DNA from: Billgrantia antri
GTDB taxonomy: Bacteria; Pseudomonadota; Gammaproteobacteria; Pseudomonadales; Halomonadaceae
Assembly: GCF_019430905.1 (NCBI RefSeq)
Contig: NZ_JAHYCA010000003.1
Span: 124,001-188,000 of the forward strand
Length of the DNA stretch: 64,000 nt
Reading direction: 5' to 3'
The position numbers and the translations under genes were made by a program. Every line of letters begins with the position of its first letter. The stretch's first letter is position 1. Below the pieces are notes generated by a model, which saw nothing but the letters and a program-made list of their open reading frames with translations, searched no databases and was not told the DNA's origin. Positions 47,908 to 55,884 of this stretch are shown here, one piece after another.

Positions 47908-48855
47908 ATGACAATGAGCAACCTCGTCAACGACGCCGATCTTTCCTCCTCCCTGGACTGCCCCATCGTCGATGGCAAGCGCCAGGTGCAGCATGTGACG
48001 CCGCGCACCGCCGATGTCGGCGGCATCCCCGTCAACCGGGTGCTGCCTTCGCGTCATCGCCGCCTGATCGGCGCCTGGTGCTTCCTCGACCATGCCGGCC
48101 CGGCAGTGTTCAAGGGCGACGCACGCGGCCTGCGCGTCGGCCCACACCCCCACATCGGCCTGCAAACCTTCACCTGGATGATCGAGGGGGAGGTGCTGCA
48201 TCGTGACAGCCTGGGCAACGAGCAGGTGATTCGCCCCGGCCAGGTCAACCTGATGACGGCCGGACGCGGCATCAGCCATACCGAGGAGTCGGTAACCGGC
48301 GAGTCACACCTGCATGCCGCCCAGCTCTGGATCGCCCTACCCGAAGCCCACCGTCGCACCGACCCGCGCTTCGACCACTACCCAACGCTGCCACAGTGGC
48401 AAGAGGGAGACGTCGTGTTGACCTTGCTCACTGGCGAATTCGCCGGCCAGCGTGCGCCGACGCTCGCCTTCACGCCGCTGGTGGGACTGGACCTGGCGGC
48501 GACCTCTGGCGGCTCACTGCAACTGCCGCTGTCCGAGGACTTCGAATACGGCCTGCTGCCGCTGGAAGGCGAACTCGTCATCGAGGGCGAGCGCTTCGCC
48601 ACCAACGAGCTGGCCTATCTGGGCCGCGGGCGCAGCCAGGTCGCTCTCGAACTGCCGGCAGGCGGACGCGCGATCCTGGTCGGCGGCGAACCGCTGGGCG
48701 AGGAGATCCTGATCTGGTGGAATTTCGTCGGCCACAGCAAGGCCGAGATCATCGAGGCCCAGCGCGACTGGGAAGCCGGCAGCGAACGCTTCGGCAGCAT
48801 CCCCCAGTTCGACGGCAAGCGCCTGGAGCCGCCGCCCCTGCCTTGGCGGGAATGA
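47908..48855 (+). CDS. Pirin family protein (copy 2)
   Basis: The 315-residue bicupin protein has GAWCFLDHAGPAVF, VGPHPHIGLQTFTWMIEGEV, HRDSLGNEQ and MTAGRGISHTEES. The metal site differs from copy 1: HPHIGLQT replaces HPHRGFET and the downstream Glu is in HTEES. The N-terminal SLDCPIVDGKRQVQHVTPRT extension is also different, so this is a diverged pirin and not a recent duplicate. Confidence 0.88.
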   Translation: MTMSNLVNDADLSSSLDCPIVDGKRQVQHVTPRTADVGGIPVNRVLPSRHRRLIGAWCFLDHAGPAVFKGDARGLRVGPHPHIGLQTFTWMIEGEVLHRDSLGNEQVIRPGQVNLMTAGRGISHTEESVTGESHLHAAQLWIALPEAHRRTDPRFDHYPTLPQWQEGDVVLTLLTGEFAGQRAPTLAFTPLVGLDLAATSGGSLQLPLSEDFEYGLLPLEGELVIEGERFATNELAYLGRGRSQVALELPAGGRAILVGGEPLGEEILIWWNFVGHSKAEIIEAQRDWEAGSERFGSIPQFDGKRLEPPPLPWRE

Positions 48856-48902
48856 CTGCCGAGAGACACCGACGACCACTCGCAAAAAGGAACGCTTCTT
48901 CC

Positions 48903-49493
48903 ATGACGACCTCCACCCCACCGCGCATCCTGGTTTTCGCCGGCAGCGCCCGAGAAAACTCCTTCAACAAGCGTCTTGCCCGCCTTGCCGCCGAACGAGT
49001 CGAGCATGCCGGCGGCCAAGCGACCTTCATCGACCTACGCGACTATCCCCTGCCGCTCTACGATGGCGATCTGGAAAACCGCGAGGGTCTGCCCGCCAAC
49101 GCCCGCCACCTGCAGGCACTGCTGGGCGAGCACCAGGGCCTGCTGCTGGCCTCACCGGAGTACAACGGGTTCATCACCCCGCTAATGAAGAACACACTCG
49201 ACTGGATGTCACGTTCGGACGGCGAGCGCAGTGGCCTGGCCCTGTTCACCGACCAGGTGGCGGCAGTGGTCTCCGCCTCACCGGGCGCACTGGGCGGCAT
49301 GCGCAGCCTGGCACTGATCCGCCAACTGCTCGGCAATCTCGGCGTGACCGTGCTGCCCAGTCCACTGGCCATACCTCGCGCTGCTCAGGCCTTCGGCGAG
49401 AATGGCGAGCTGGTGGACGAGAACCAGCGTGAGCGACTGGACGCGCTGTGCCAGCGGCTGGTCACGATGTTGGCCAAACTGCACATGTCATGA
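48903..49493 (+). CDS. NADPH-dependent FMN reductase family protein
   Basis: The 196-residue flavoprotein begins TTSTPPRILVFAGSARENSF, giving the FMN phosphate loop GSARxxSFN, then YPLPLYDGDLE, LLASPEYNGFITPLMKNTLDW and VSASPGALGGMR. Members reduce flavins, chromate or quinones. AAGGAACG precedes the ATG. It is the fourth gene in the LysR/pirin group. Confidence 0.9.
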   Translation: MTTSTPPRILVFAGSARENSFNKRLARLAAERVEHAGGQATFIDLRDYPLPLYDGDLENREGLPANARHLQALLGEHQGLLLASPEYNGFITPLMKNTLDWMSRSDGERSGLALFTDQVAAVVSASPGALGGMRSLALIRQLLGNLGVTVLPSPLAIPRAAQAFGENGELVDENQRERLDALCQRLVTMLAKLHMS

Positions 49494-49556
49494 GCCGGGA
49501 CAGTCGTCGATGTGGTATCTACACTGCGACGCAACATCGATGACACAGGAGATGGC

Positions 49557-50618
49557 ATGCCCAAGGAAGAACGCAAGCACATTGACCTCGCCCTGCAAGG
49601 CGGTGGATCCCATGGTGCGTTGACCTGGGGTGTACTCGATCGACTGCTGGAAGAAGAACGGTTGAAGATCGATGGCATCAGCGGCACCAGCGCCGGGGCA
49701 ATGAATGCCGTGGTGCTGGCAGACGGGCTACACCGCGGCGGCCGCCAGGGGGCGCGCGACGCCCTTGGCCACTTCTGGCGTGGGGTCAGCGATGCGGCAC
49801 GCTTCTCGCCCATCCAGCCCACCCCCTGGGATTGGCTGACGGGTACCGGCAGCCTCGATTACTCACCCAGCTACCTGATGTTCGAAAGCCTGACCCAGCT
49901 CGTTGCACCGGCCAGGCTCAATCCCCTGGGCTTCAATCCACTACGTGACCTGGTCTGTGAGCTGGTCGACTTCGAGCGCGTCAACGCCTGCCGCAGGGCC
50001 AAGATATACGTCACCGCCACCAATGTCAGGACCGGTCGCGCCACGGTCTTTCGCCAGCCCGGGATCTCCGTCGATACGGTGATGGCCTCGGCCTGCCTGC
50101 CGTTCATGTTCCCGGCGGTGGAGATCGACGGTGAGGCCTACTGGGACGGCGGGTATAGCGGGAATCCTGCGCTCTTCCCGCTCGTTGACGACATGGATTG
50201 TCAGGATCTGGTCGTCGTTCAGGTCAACCCGCTGGAGCGCAGACGGCTGCCGGACAGCGCCCGCGACATCGTCAACCGCATCAATGAGATCACTTTCAAC
50301 TCCAGCCTGATCAAGGAGCTGCGCAGCATCCAGCTGCTGCAACAACTGATCGATGCCGAAGACCTCGATGTGGAGCGCTACCGCTCCATGCGCCTGCATC
50401 TGATCCACGCCGAGCAGGAAGTCGAGCAACTTACCGCCTCGAGCAAGCTCAACGCCCAGTGGGATTTCGTCTCGCGGCTGTTTCACCAGGGGCGCGGCTG
50501 GGCCGACATGTGGCTCGAGCAGAACTTCGACGCGATCGGCCAACACTCTACCTTCGACCTCAATACCGTTTTCGGCGACGGCTTTCGTCCCCTAACACGT
50601 AGGCAAGGAAAGCGATGA
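49557..50618 (+). CDS. Patatin-like phospholipase
   Basis: The 353-residue protein has the patatin catalytic dyad: nucleophile elbow GISGTSAGAMNAVV with the anion loop LALQGGGSHGALTWG, and the Asp in YWDGGYSGNPALFPL. It is probably a cytoplasmic or peripheral lipid acyl hydrolase. The start at 49557 has AGGAG 5 nt upstream. C-terminal residues from about 230 are helical and family-specific. Confidence 0.92.
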   Translation: MPKEERKHIDLALQGGGSHGALTWGVLDRLLEEERLKIDGISGTSAGAMNAVVLADGLHRGGRQGARDALGHFWRGVSDAARFSPIQPTPWDWLTGTGSLDYSPSYLMFESLTQLVAPARLNPLGFNPLRDLVCELVDFERVNACRRAKIYVTATNVRTGRATVFRQPGISVDTVMASACLPFMFPAVEIDGEAYWDGGYSGNPALFPLVDDMDCQDLVVVQVNPLERRRLPDSARDIVNRINEITFNSSLIKELRSIQLLQQLIDAEDLDVERYRSMRLHLIHAEQEVEQLTASSKLNAQWDFVSRLFHQGRGWADMWLEQNFDAIGQHSTFDLNTVFGDGFRPLTRRQGKR

Positions 50619-50645
50619 GTACATTAAAACCCCTGGGTGACTGAC

Positions 50646-51166
50646 ATGAAATCGAAACGGCGTGTACTGTTCAGTGCAGCTTTTCTCGCGGTTGTCGGCG
50701 TCAAGCTGGCTATCGCGCAGCCCGGGGTCCCCTCTTCCGAGGTTACTTCTTTGCTGGAGGAGTTGGTCGACTGGGTCGTCTCTCAGACGGAATATCGAAC
50801 GCCGCCGCCGTCGCGGTGAATAAGGAAAGCCAAGAAGCTCTTCAGAAACGATGCTTTCCAGGCTGGACCGCAGGACTGCCACCCAGGGTACTGGGCGTCT
50901 ATGACCCAGCCACAAGCACCATTTATCTCGATCAATCTTTTAACACGGCGAACCTTCTTGATCGAAGTTATCTGCTTCACGAACTGGTGCATCACGTACA
51001 GCTTTCTAACGGTTCCATGGTCCGGTCGCGGTCGAAAGGGTATCTCGAAGGACAAGCATTGCGACTGCAATTGGCATGGCTACGAGAGCAAGGCGTAGCC
51101 GATCCGATGTCCCTTCTGGGCATCGATGAGCGGACGATCCGCATTATTGAGGCGTGTCCAAGATAG
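50646..51166 (+). pseudogene. Exported HExxH (DUF6647-like) protein interrupted by a frameshift
   Basis: Frame 1 (50646-50819) encodes a signal peptide (RRVLFSAAFLAVVGVKLAIA) and SSEVTSLLEELVDWVVSQTE, ending TPPPSR and TGA. Frame 2 (from GTG at 50816) continues VNKESQEALQKRCFPGWTAG, GVYDPATSTIYLDQSF, then LLHELVHHVQLS with a zincin-like HExxH and EGQALRLQLAWLREQG. Adding one G at CGGTG would join them seamlessly, so I read one gene with a -1 frameshift. Alternatives are a sequencing error or GTGA-coupled separate genes, but frame 2 alone would lack export. Confidence 0.65.
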
Positions 51167-51248
51167 TCGGACCCGGCTTCTCCCGTATAGATTCGAACGT
51201 ATATGCCTCTGGACTTGTCGGTCAGCTACGTCAGCAGCTTGAGTCGAG

Positions 51249-51439
51249 GCTCGTCGTGCCCTCGAGCTTCTTGCCCTGCCATGCCTCAGCGCACCGCTGC
51301 CGATCAGCATGCCAAAGGTAATCACACCGGCCGCCAGCGCCAGCAACGGCGTGGCCTCGGCATAGCCGGCCACGATCAGTACCAGTGTGGAGAGCAGCGG
51401 TGTGGCATAGGCCAGCAGCCCGAGCAGGTGCAGGTCGCC
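51249..51439 (-). pseudogene. C-terminal fragment of a DMT/EamA transporter
   Basis: Minus-strand reading gives GDLHLLGLLAYATPLLSTLV, LIVAGYAEATPLLALAAGV and ITFGMLIGSGALRHGRARSS, i.e. the last two membrane helices of a drug/metabolite transporter. No start or upstream helices exist. It abuts an AraC-type N-terminal fragment at about 51440 in a different frame. The rest of 51167-51491 holds no gene that I can support. Confidence 0.6.
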
Positions 51440-51725
51440 GCAACAAGCGCCGCGCCTGTCCTACGATCAGTTCTTCGAAGGCCAACGTCTCTCACCAAGC
51501 CTCGGGCAGTTCGAGCACCACTACGCGGTTGTCGCCCGGCGCCAGATAGTGATGCACGTCACCACTGGCCAACGGGGCCAACACACCGCGGGTCACATGC
51601 ACCAGCCGACCCGCCGACTCGAGCTCCAGCGCACCGTCGAGTCCCAGCAGCAGCTGGTGAAACCCGTGGCGGTCGGTCAGCACGCGATCGGGGTAGTGGC
51701 GTGTCTCGATGACGGGGCTGTCCAT
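51440..51725 (-). pseudogene. Truncated AraC-type regulator N-terminus
   Basis: The frame MDSPVIETRHYPDRVLTDRH, then FHQLLLGLDGALELESAGRL and VHHYLAPGDNRVVVLELPEAW, is the cupin-like sensor of an AraC regulator, stopped by TGA at 51492 after 77 codons. Past the stop the same frame continues ETLAFEELIVGQARRLLRR, family-like, until a DMT transporter fragment begins. The DNA-binding domain is absent, so a deletion has fused the two genes. A short cupin protein is possible but unlikely. Confidence 0.6.
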
Positions 51726-51742
51726 GACTTACCCAGAAGAGC

Positions 51743-52828
51743 CTAGAACCAGCGCTTGCGCTTGAACCAAACCACCATGCCGACGGCGACGGCGATCATT
51801 ACCCCCCATACGACAGGGTAGCCCCAGTACCAGCCGAGCTCTGGCATGGCGAAGGGACTAGTGGGATGAGCGAAGTTCATACCGTAGACGCCGACGATGA
51901 AGGTCAGTGGCATGAACACGGTGGCAACGATAGTGAGCTTGCGCATGCTCTCGTTGAGCCGGTGGCTCATGCTGGAAAGATAGACGTCGAGCAGGCTCGC
52001 CGTCATGTCGCGATAGCTCTCCACCAGGTCGATCACCTGCACCGTATGGTCGTAGACGTCACGCATCCACAGCCGCGTATCGGGCGTAAACAGGTCGTTG
52101 TGATCGCGCAACAGCTGGTTGATGACCTCGCGGGTGGGCCAGAGGTAACGCCTCAGCATGATCAGCTCTCGCTTCAGGCCGTGCAGGCGCTCCAGCGTCG
52201 AGCTGTCCGGCTGGTTGAGTATCTCGAGCTCCAGTTCCTCGATTCGCTCACCCACGCTGTCGAGTACCGGGAAAGCATGATCGACGGCGGCATCGAGCAT
52301 GCCGTAGAGCAGGTCGTCCGGCTCGCCCAGGGCGCGACCACCGCTCTCCTTGAGCCGTCGGCGAAAGACCACGAAGGGATCCAGCGTTTCGCCCATCACG
52401 CTGACGACGATGTTTGCCCCCATGAACAGCGACAGCTGGTAAAGATGCAGATCGCCTTCTTCGTCGAATTCGGGAATGCCCAGAATGACCACCAGACCGT
52501 CGTCGAAACGCTCGACCTTGGGTCGCTGGCCGCCATTGAGGATGTCCTCCTGGGCCAACGGATGCAGGCCCACCCGCTCGCCGAGCAGTTCCAGCTCCTC
52601 GGCCACGGGCAGCCCCTGCACGTGAAGCCAGCACAGCGGCCCTTCCGCGGCGGCCTCGGGAATCTCGGCGACCGAGATCTCCTGCATCGCGCCCCAGCGC
52701 CCCGCTTCGCGACGGGCCAGGCGAAACGTAGCAGGACCGAGCAGGCCGGCCTGCTCGAGCGAGACCTCGCGCAGGGTACCTGGTGCGGTACCGGCTGGAT
52801 GGTAGTGCTTCTTGAACAGTCGGGTCAT
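51743..52828 (-). CDS. CorA-family magnesium/zinc transporter (ZntB/CorA type)
   Basis: The 361-residue protein has a large N-terminal soluble domain with long helices and two C-terminal membrane helices with the pore signature YGMNF (VFMPLTFIVGVYGMNF). The C-terminus ends WFKRKRWF, near the usual CorA basic end. It transports divalent cations as a pentamer. The start at 52828 has AGGGA 8 nt upstream. Whether it is Mg uptake or a ZntB-like zinc exporter cannot be told. Confidence 0.9.
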   Translation of the reverse strand: MTRLFKKHYHPAGTAPGTLREVSLEQAGLLGPATFRLARREAGRWGAMQEISVAEIPEAAAEGPLCWLHVQGLPVAEELELLGERVGLHPLAQEDILNGGQRPKVERFDDGLVVILGIPEFDEEGDLHLYQLSLFMGANIVVSVMGETLDPFVVFRRRLKESGGRALGEPDDLLYGMLDAAVDHAFPVLDSVGERIEELELEILNQPDSSTLERLHGLKRELIMLRRYLWPTREVINQLLRDHNDLFTPDTRLWMRDVYDHTVQVIDLVESYRDMTASLLDVYLSSMSHRLNESMRKLTIVATVFMPLTFIVGVYGMNFAHPTSPFAMPELGWYWGYPVVWGVMIAVAVGMVVWFKRKRWF

Positions 52829-53126
52829 GAAGAGCGTCCCTGGCAATTCGATCCGACAATACTGGCATGCTCCAGCCATCATTCGCACCCGCCTCATGCC
52901 TACGCCCGGCGAGGCTGGCGGAAACGTGGCACGCAAGTGGCCCATGCGTAACGTGACAGCTGTCAAGGCACTGTATCGCCATGGTCACCCTTTCCCTCCC
53001 GCTTTTTTCGTCCAAGGCATAGAAAACAGCAGCTTATCTAGGATCTTCGCCTTGGCATGCTCCTTGCCATCTTCAACTCGGTGGCAATGCCACCGCCAAG
53101 TAACGGCAATAACAAGGAGACATGCC

Positions 53127-53711
53127 ATGAACAAGACATACTGGGTGGGGGCTGCCCTGGCAGCGCTACTGACGAGTCATACCGCCCAAGCCGAAGTCCC
53201 GGGAGTGCGCGGCACCCAGCACTTCGGCTTTACCGTGCCCGACCGCCAGGCGGCGGTGGATTTCTTCGTCGACGTCATGGGTTGTGAGGCCTTCTTCACC
53301 ATCGGCCCGTTCGGGCCCTTCGAAGATGACTGGATGACACAGAACCTCGACGTGCATCGCGAAGCGACCATTCCCGCTGCGCATCTGGTGCGCTGCGGCA
53401 ACGGCACCAACCTGGAGATATTCGAGTACACCGCACCGGACCAGCGCACCGAGCAGCCACGCAACAGCGACATCGGCGGTCACCATATCGCCTTCTACGT
53501 GGACGACATGGACGAGGCCGTGGCTTATCTGCAGGCGCAAGGACTGGATGTGCTGGGCGAACCCAAGACCTTCACCGAGGGCCCCATGGAGGGGCTGACC
53601 TGGGTCTACTTCATGGCGCCCTGGGGCATGCAGCTCGAGCTGGTGAGCTCGCCCCACGGCATGGGCTACGAGGCCGAGACCGGCAGCCGGCTGTGGGATC
53701 CGCGCCACTGA
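53127..53711 (+). CDS. Exported VOC (glyoxalase/bleomycin resistance fold) protein
   Basis: The 194-residue product has a clear signal peptide (VGAALAALLTSHTAQA, cleavage near residue 22) and a VOC domain: GTQHFGFTVPDRQAAVDFFV, DIGGHHIAFYVDDMDEAVAY, and GPMEGLTWVYFMAPWGMQLELV with a metal-ligand Glu. It is predicted periplasmic, which is uncommon for the fold. Substrate unknown. The 298-nt gap before it holds its leader but no gene. Confidence 0.85.
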   Translation: MNKTYWVGAALAALLTSHTAQAEVPGVRGTQHFGFTVPDRQAAVDFFVDVMGCEAFFTIGPFGPFEDDWMTQNLDVHREATIPAAHLVRCGNGTNLEIFEYTAPDQRTEQPRNSDIGGHHIAFYVDDMDEAVAYLQAQGLDVLGEPKTFTEGPMEGLTWVYFMAPWGMQLELVSSPHGMGYEAETGSRLWDPRH

Positions 53712-53719
53712 AGGCATGG

Positions 53720-53744
53720 CAGCGGCGCCTTGGCGGCGCCGCTG
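53720..53744. terminator. Hairpin between the VOC gene and the RES toxin gene
   Basis: A perfect 10-bp stem (CAGCGGCGCC / GGCGCCGCTG) with 5-nt loop lies 9 nt after the VOC stop, between convergent genes. No strong T-run is present on either side; likely shared terminator. Confidence 0.5.
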
Positions 53745-53774
53745 TCGATCAACCTCCGATCAGGAGCCGTCAAG

Positions 53775-54248
53775 TCAGATTCCTTTGAACATTCTTTCGC
53801 TGTAGATCGTGCCGTGCTTTTCAAGCAGCCGGATCTTCGAGACGTCAGGGTGCAAGGGATTGACGACCGCGATATTTTCCATGCCGCCCGCCACGGCGCA
53901 GCTCGGCACCAGCAATATCAGCCGTTCCCGGCGCTGGAGCCACTGCGTGCCCATCTGCTGGGTGGAAGCGGGATAGGGAAACTCGGCCCACTCGTCCGGC
54001 AGCCGATCGACCGGCCAGGTTTCTATGGCTTCGTCCGGCGCCTCAAAGACCGCCAGCCGGTAGCTGTCGGGCAGGTCGCGCGGCGAAGGGACATAGTTGC
54101 CGAGTTCCAGCATGGCCACACTCGGTGTCGTGCCGAAATAAAGCGCCGGCACGCCTGCAGTATTCCATCTGGCGCCGTCCCGATAGCTTGCGCCCATGCC
54201 GCTCATGTTCTCGATGTGCTGTTCAGGCCCGATACGAAACAGCCTCAT
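53775..54248 (-). CDS. RES-domain toxin
   Basis: The 157-residue protein begins MRLFRIGPEQHIENMSGMGA and continues SYRDGARWNTAGVPALYFGT, SVAMLELGNYVP and LPDEWAEFPYPAS, the RES family pattern, with the conserved Arg in GARWN and Glu in MLELG. RES toxins (ParT/MbcT-like) degrade or modify NAD+ or nucleotide targets with an ADP-ribosyltransferase-like fold. It overlaps the upstream antitoxin by one base (TGATG). Confidence 0.88.
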   Translation of the reverse strand: MRLFRIGPEQHIENMSGMGASYRDGARWNTAGVPALYFGTTPSVAMLELGNYVPSPRDLPDSYRLAVFEAPDEAIETWPVDRLPDEWAEFPYPASTQQMGTQWLQRRERLILLVPSCAVAGGMENIAVVNPLHPDVSKIRLLEKHGTIYSERMFKGI

Positions 54249-54691
54249 CAGCTGAATTCCCCGTATTCGACCTTGCGCAGCACTTCGCGAACCAGGCAGC
54301 GCCCCTCGAAGGTGTCGAACAGGTCGAGCGGCTTCTCCCCAGACAGGGCAGGAATGGGCGTGTTGAGCCAGCGCAGCGCCTTGTCGCCGTCACCGAACAC
54401 TTGGCGGGTGTGATAGAAGACCCGCAGCACATCCAGAACTTCCTCGCTATCGGCACGACTCAACGCCTTGCGCTTGTAGAAGCGGTGCAGGTTGCCCGGC
54501 GTGGTCTCCAGCAGCTTGACGAACAGTTCCCGGTTGTCGCCCAGGGCATGGATGGCCTGCTTGACCACGCTGCCCGAGATTCCCTCGCGCACCGTCTGGA
54601 TGAAGGCGACCTTGTTGCGATACACCTCGGGCGGCACTTTGACCCCGCGGATACCCTCCTCGCCATCGCCGTTTCTCTTCAGCGCTTCCAT
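54248..54691 (-). CDS. Xre/MbcA/ParS-type antitoxin
   Basis: The 147-residue protein has an N-terminal Xre-like DNA-binding region (residues about 15-75) and the C-terminal MbcA/ParS toxin-binding domain: VFGDGDKALRWLNTPIPALS, KPLDLFDTFEGRCLVREVLR and KVEYGEFS, which are characteristic. I chose ATG 54691 (GAGGGG 8 nt upstream) over 54706. It precedes the RES toxin with a one-base overlap, the standard order. Confidence 0.88.
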   Translation of the reverse strand: MEALKRNGDGEEGIRGVKVPPEVYRNKVAFIQTVREGISGSVVKQAIHALGDNRELFVKLLETTPGNLHRFYKRKALSRADSEEVLDVLRVFYHTRQVFGDGDKALRWLNTPIPALSGEKPLDLFDTFEGRCLVREVLRKVEYGEFS

Positions 54692-54737
54692 GGCCAAGCC
54701 CCTCATTGCGGTTTTAACACTGTCTATTCTACATCAC

Positions 54738-54760
54738 TTTGATGCAATGACATCATCAAA
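54738..54760. promoter_or_regulatory. Inverted repeat upstream of the antitoxin gene
   Basis: TTTGATG-N9-CATCAAA is a perfect 7-bp inverted repeat 47 nt upstream of the antitoxin start, in an AT-rich patch unlike its surroundings. It is the best candidate operator for autoregulation by the Xre-type antitoxin. Confidence 0.5.
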
Positions 54761-54791
54761 ACGCAGAGGGAATGTGACCGGTAAGGCGAGG

Positions 54792-55148
54792 CTAACCGGT
54801 GCTCATGGATTTCTTCTTGCGCTTGCCCGCCTGGGCGCGCAAGGCGGCTTCGAAGGAGCGGCGTGCCCAGGCCGCAGCCAACTCGCGGTCCTCGAACAGT
54901 TCTTCCGGCGCCTGGTAATAGGACATCTGCACCACCCTGCCGCCCTTGTCATAAGCGAACGGCTCGAGCCCCTCGCGCTCGAAGTCGCCGAGGTTGTGCG
55001 CATCGACCTTGAGATAGAGCGTCTCGTCGGCCACCAGTGCGAACATCAGGTCGTCGTGATAGATGCCATGCCCGCCGAACATGCGCCGCGCGGTGATAGG
55101 GCCGAACAGCTCGAATACATCGCGAAGCGAATCCGTGTACTCGCTCAC
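54792..55148 (-). CDS. TfoX N-terminal domain protein
   Basis: The 118-residue protein has the TfoX N-terminal fold: LRDVFELFGPITARRMFGGH, GIYHDDLMFALVADETLYLK and QMSYYQAPEELFEDRELAA. Competence regulators TfoX/Sxy also have a C-terminal domain, absent here; the stand-alone domain is common and of unknown role. It overlaps the lipoate-ligase-like gene by ATGA and is the last gene of the acetoin-type operon. Confidence 0.88.
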   Translation of the reverse strand: MSEYTDSLRDVFELFGPITARRMFGGHGIYHDDLMFALVADETLYLKVDAHNLGDFEREGLEPFAYDKGGRVVQMSYYQAPEELFEDRELAAAWARRSFEAALRAQAGKRKKKSMSTG

Positions 55149-55870
55149 GCCGCTTCCTCCCTATCGGCCAGCCGATGCAGCAGGTCCGGCAGCACTGACT
55201 CTACTTCCAACCCCGGCAGCGCCTGAGTGAGCGCGACATGGCTCCCGGGGAGGAAGCGCTGGGGATCGCCGACGGCCTCCTGAAAGGCATTGACGATGCC
55301 GACCAGCTCGGCCGGATCGCCATCGACCTGCATGGCGCCGTGGACCAACAGCGCCATGTCGCGACAACCGCGCACCCGCCGCCAGCGCTGGGCGGTGCCC
55401 ACCAGCTTGCGCCCGCCGATACGCACGTTGAAGCGCCCGTCGCAGTAGGCACCGGGCGCCGAGCCCAGGTCGGCGTCGCTGACGCCGAGCGCAGCAAGCC
55501 ACTCGCACCAGGGGTTGCCCAGGCGATGATAGCCCCACTCGAGATGGGCCGCGGAGCTGCCCACGCGACAGCGCAGCGCCAGGGTCACGTTGATCACCTC
55601 GGCGCATTGCGGCACCGGCGTGCCGCCCGTGGCGCGGAACAGTATCGGCCAGCCCAGCTTGCGCAGGGTGTGGCGCGCCTCGGGAAAACCCTCGTTGCGC
55701 TCGTGGCGGCGTGGCATCACCAGCGCACGATCCATCGGCTGCCAGGCCAGCAGTTCGAACTCACTTTCGCCCTGACAGATTGCGTCGAGCCTGGCCTCCT
55801 CGGCGGCCAGGCCCTGCTCGACGCTGAGCCGCTGGAGCGCGCGATCCAATCCGGGCGAAAGCGCCGTCAT
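55145..55870 (-). CDS. Lipoate-protein ligase-like protein
   Basis: The 241-residue protein belongs to the LplA/LipB family: AWQPMDRALVMPRRHE, ATGGTPVPQCAEVINVTLAL and CDGRFNVRIGGRKLVGTAQR, where the Lys of RKLVGTAQR is the catalytic lysine. It attaches lipoate to carrier lysines. GGAGGA lies 7 nt before the ATG. In the operon with a stand-alone lipoyl protein at 56666 it is very likely its dedicated ligase. Confidence 0.85.
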   Translation of the reverse strand: MTALSPGLDRALQRLSVEQGLAAEEARLDAICQGESEFELLAWQPMDRALVMPRRHERNEGFPEARHTLRKLGWPILFRATGGTPVPQCAEVINVTLALRCRVGSSAAHLEWGYHRLGNPWCEWLAALGVSDADLGSAPGAYCDGRFNVRIGGRKLVGTAQRWRRVRGCRDMALLVHGAMQVDGDPAELVGIVNAFQEAVGDPQRFLPGSHVALTQALPGLEVESVLPDLLHRLADREEAA

Positions 55871-55884
55871 GTGGCTTCCTCCAT

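Noticed and set aside
52927..52941. Sigma-54-like TGGCACG-N4-TGGC before the exported VOC gene
   Set aside because: It is 186 nt from the nearest start, the -12 element is imperfect and no activator gene is near. It may be chance.
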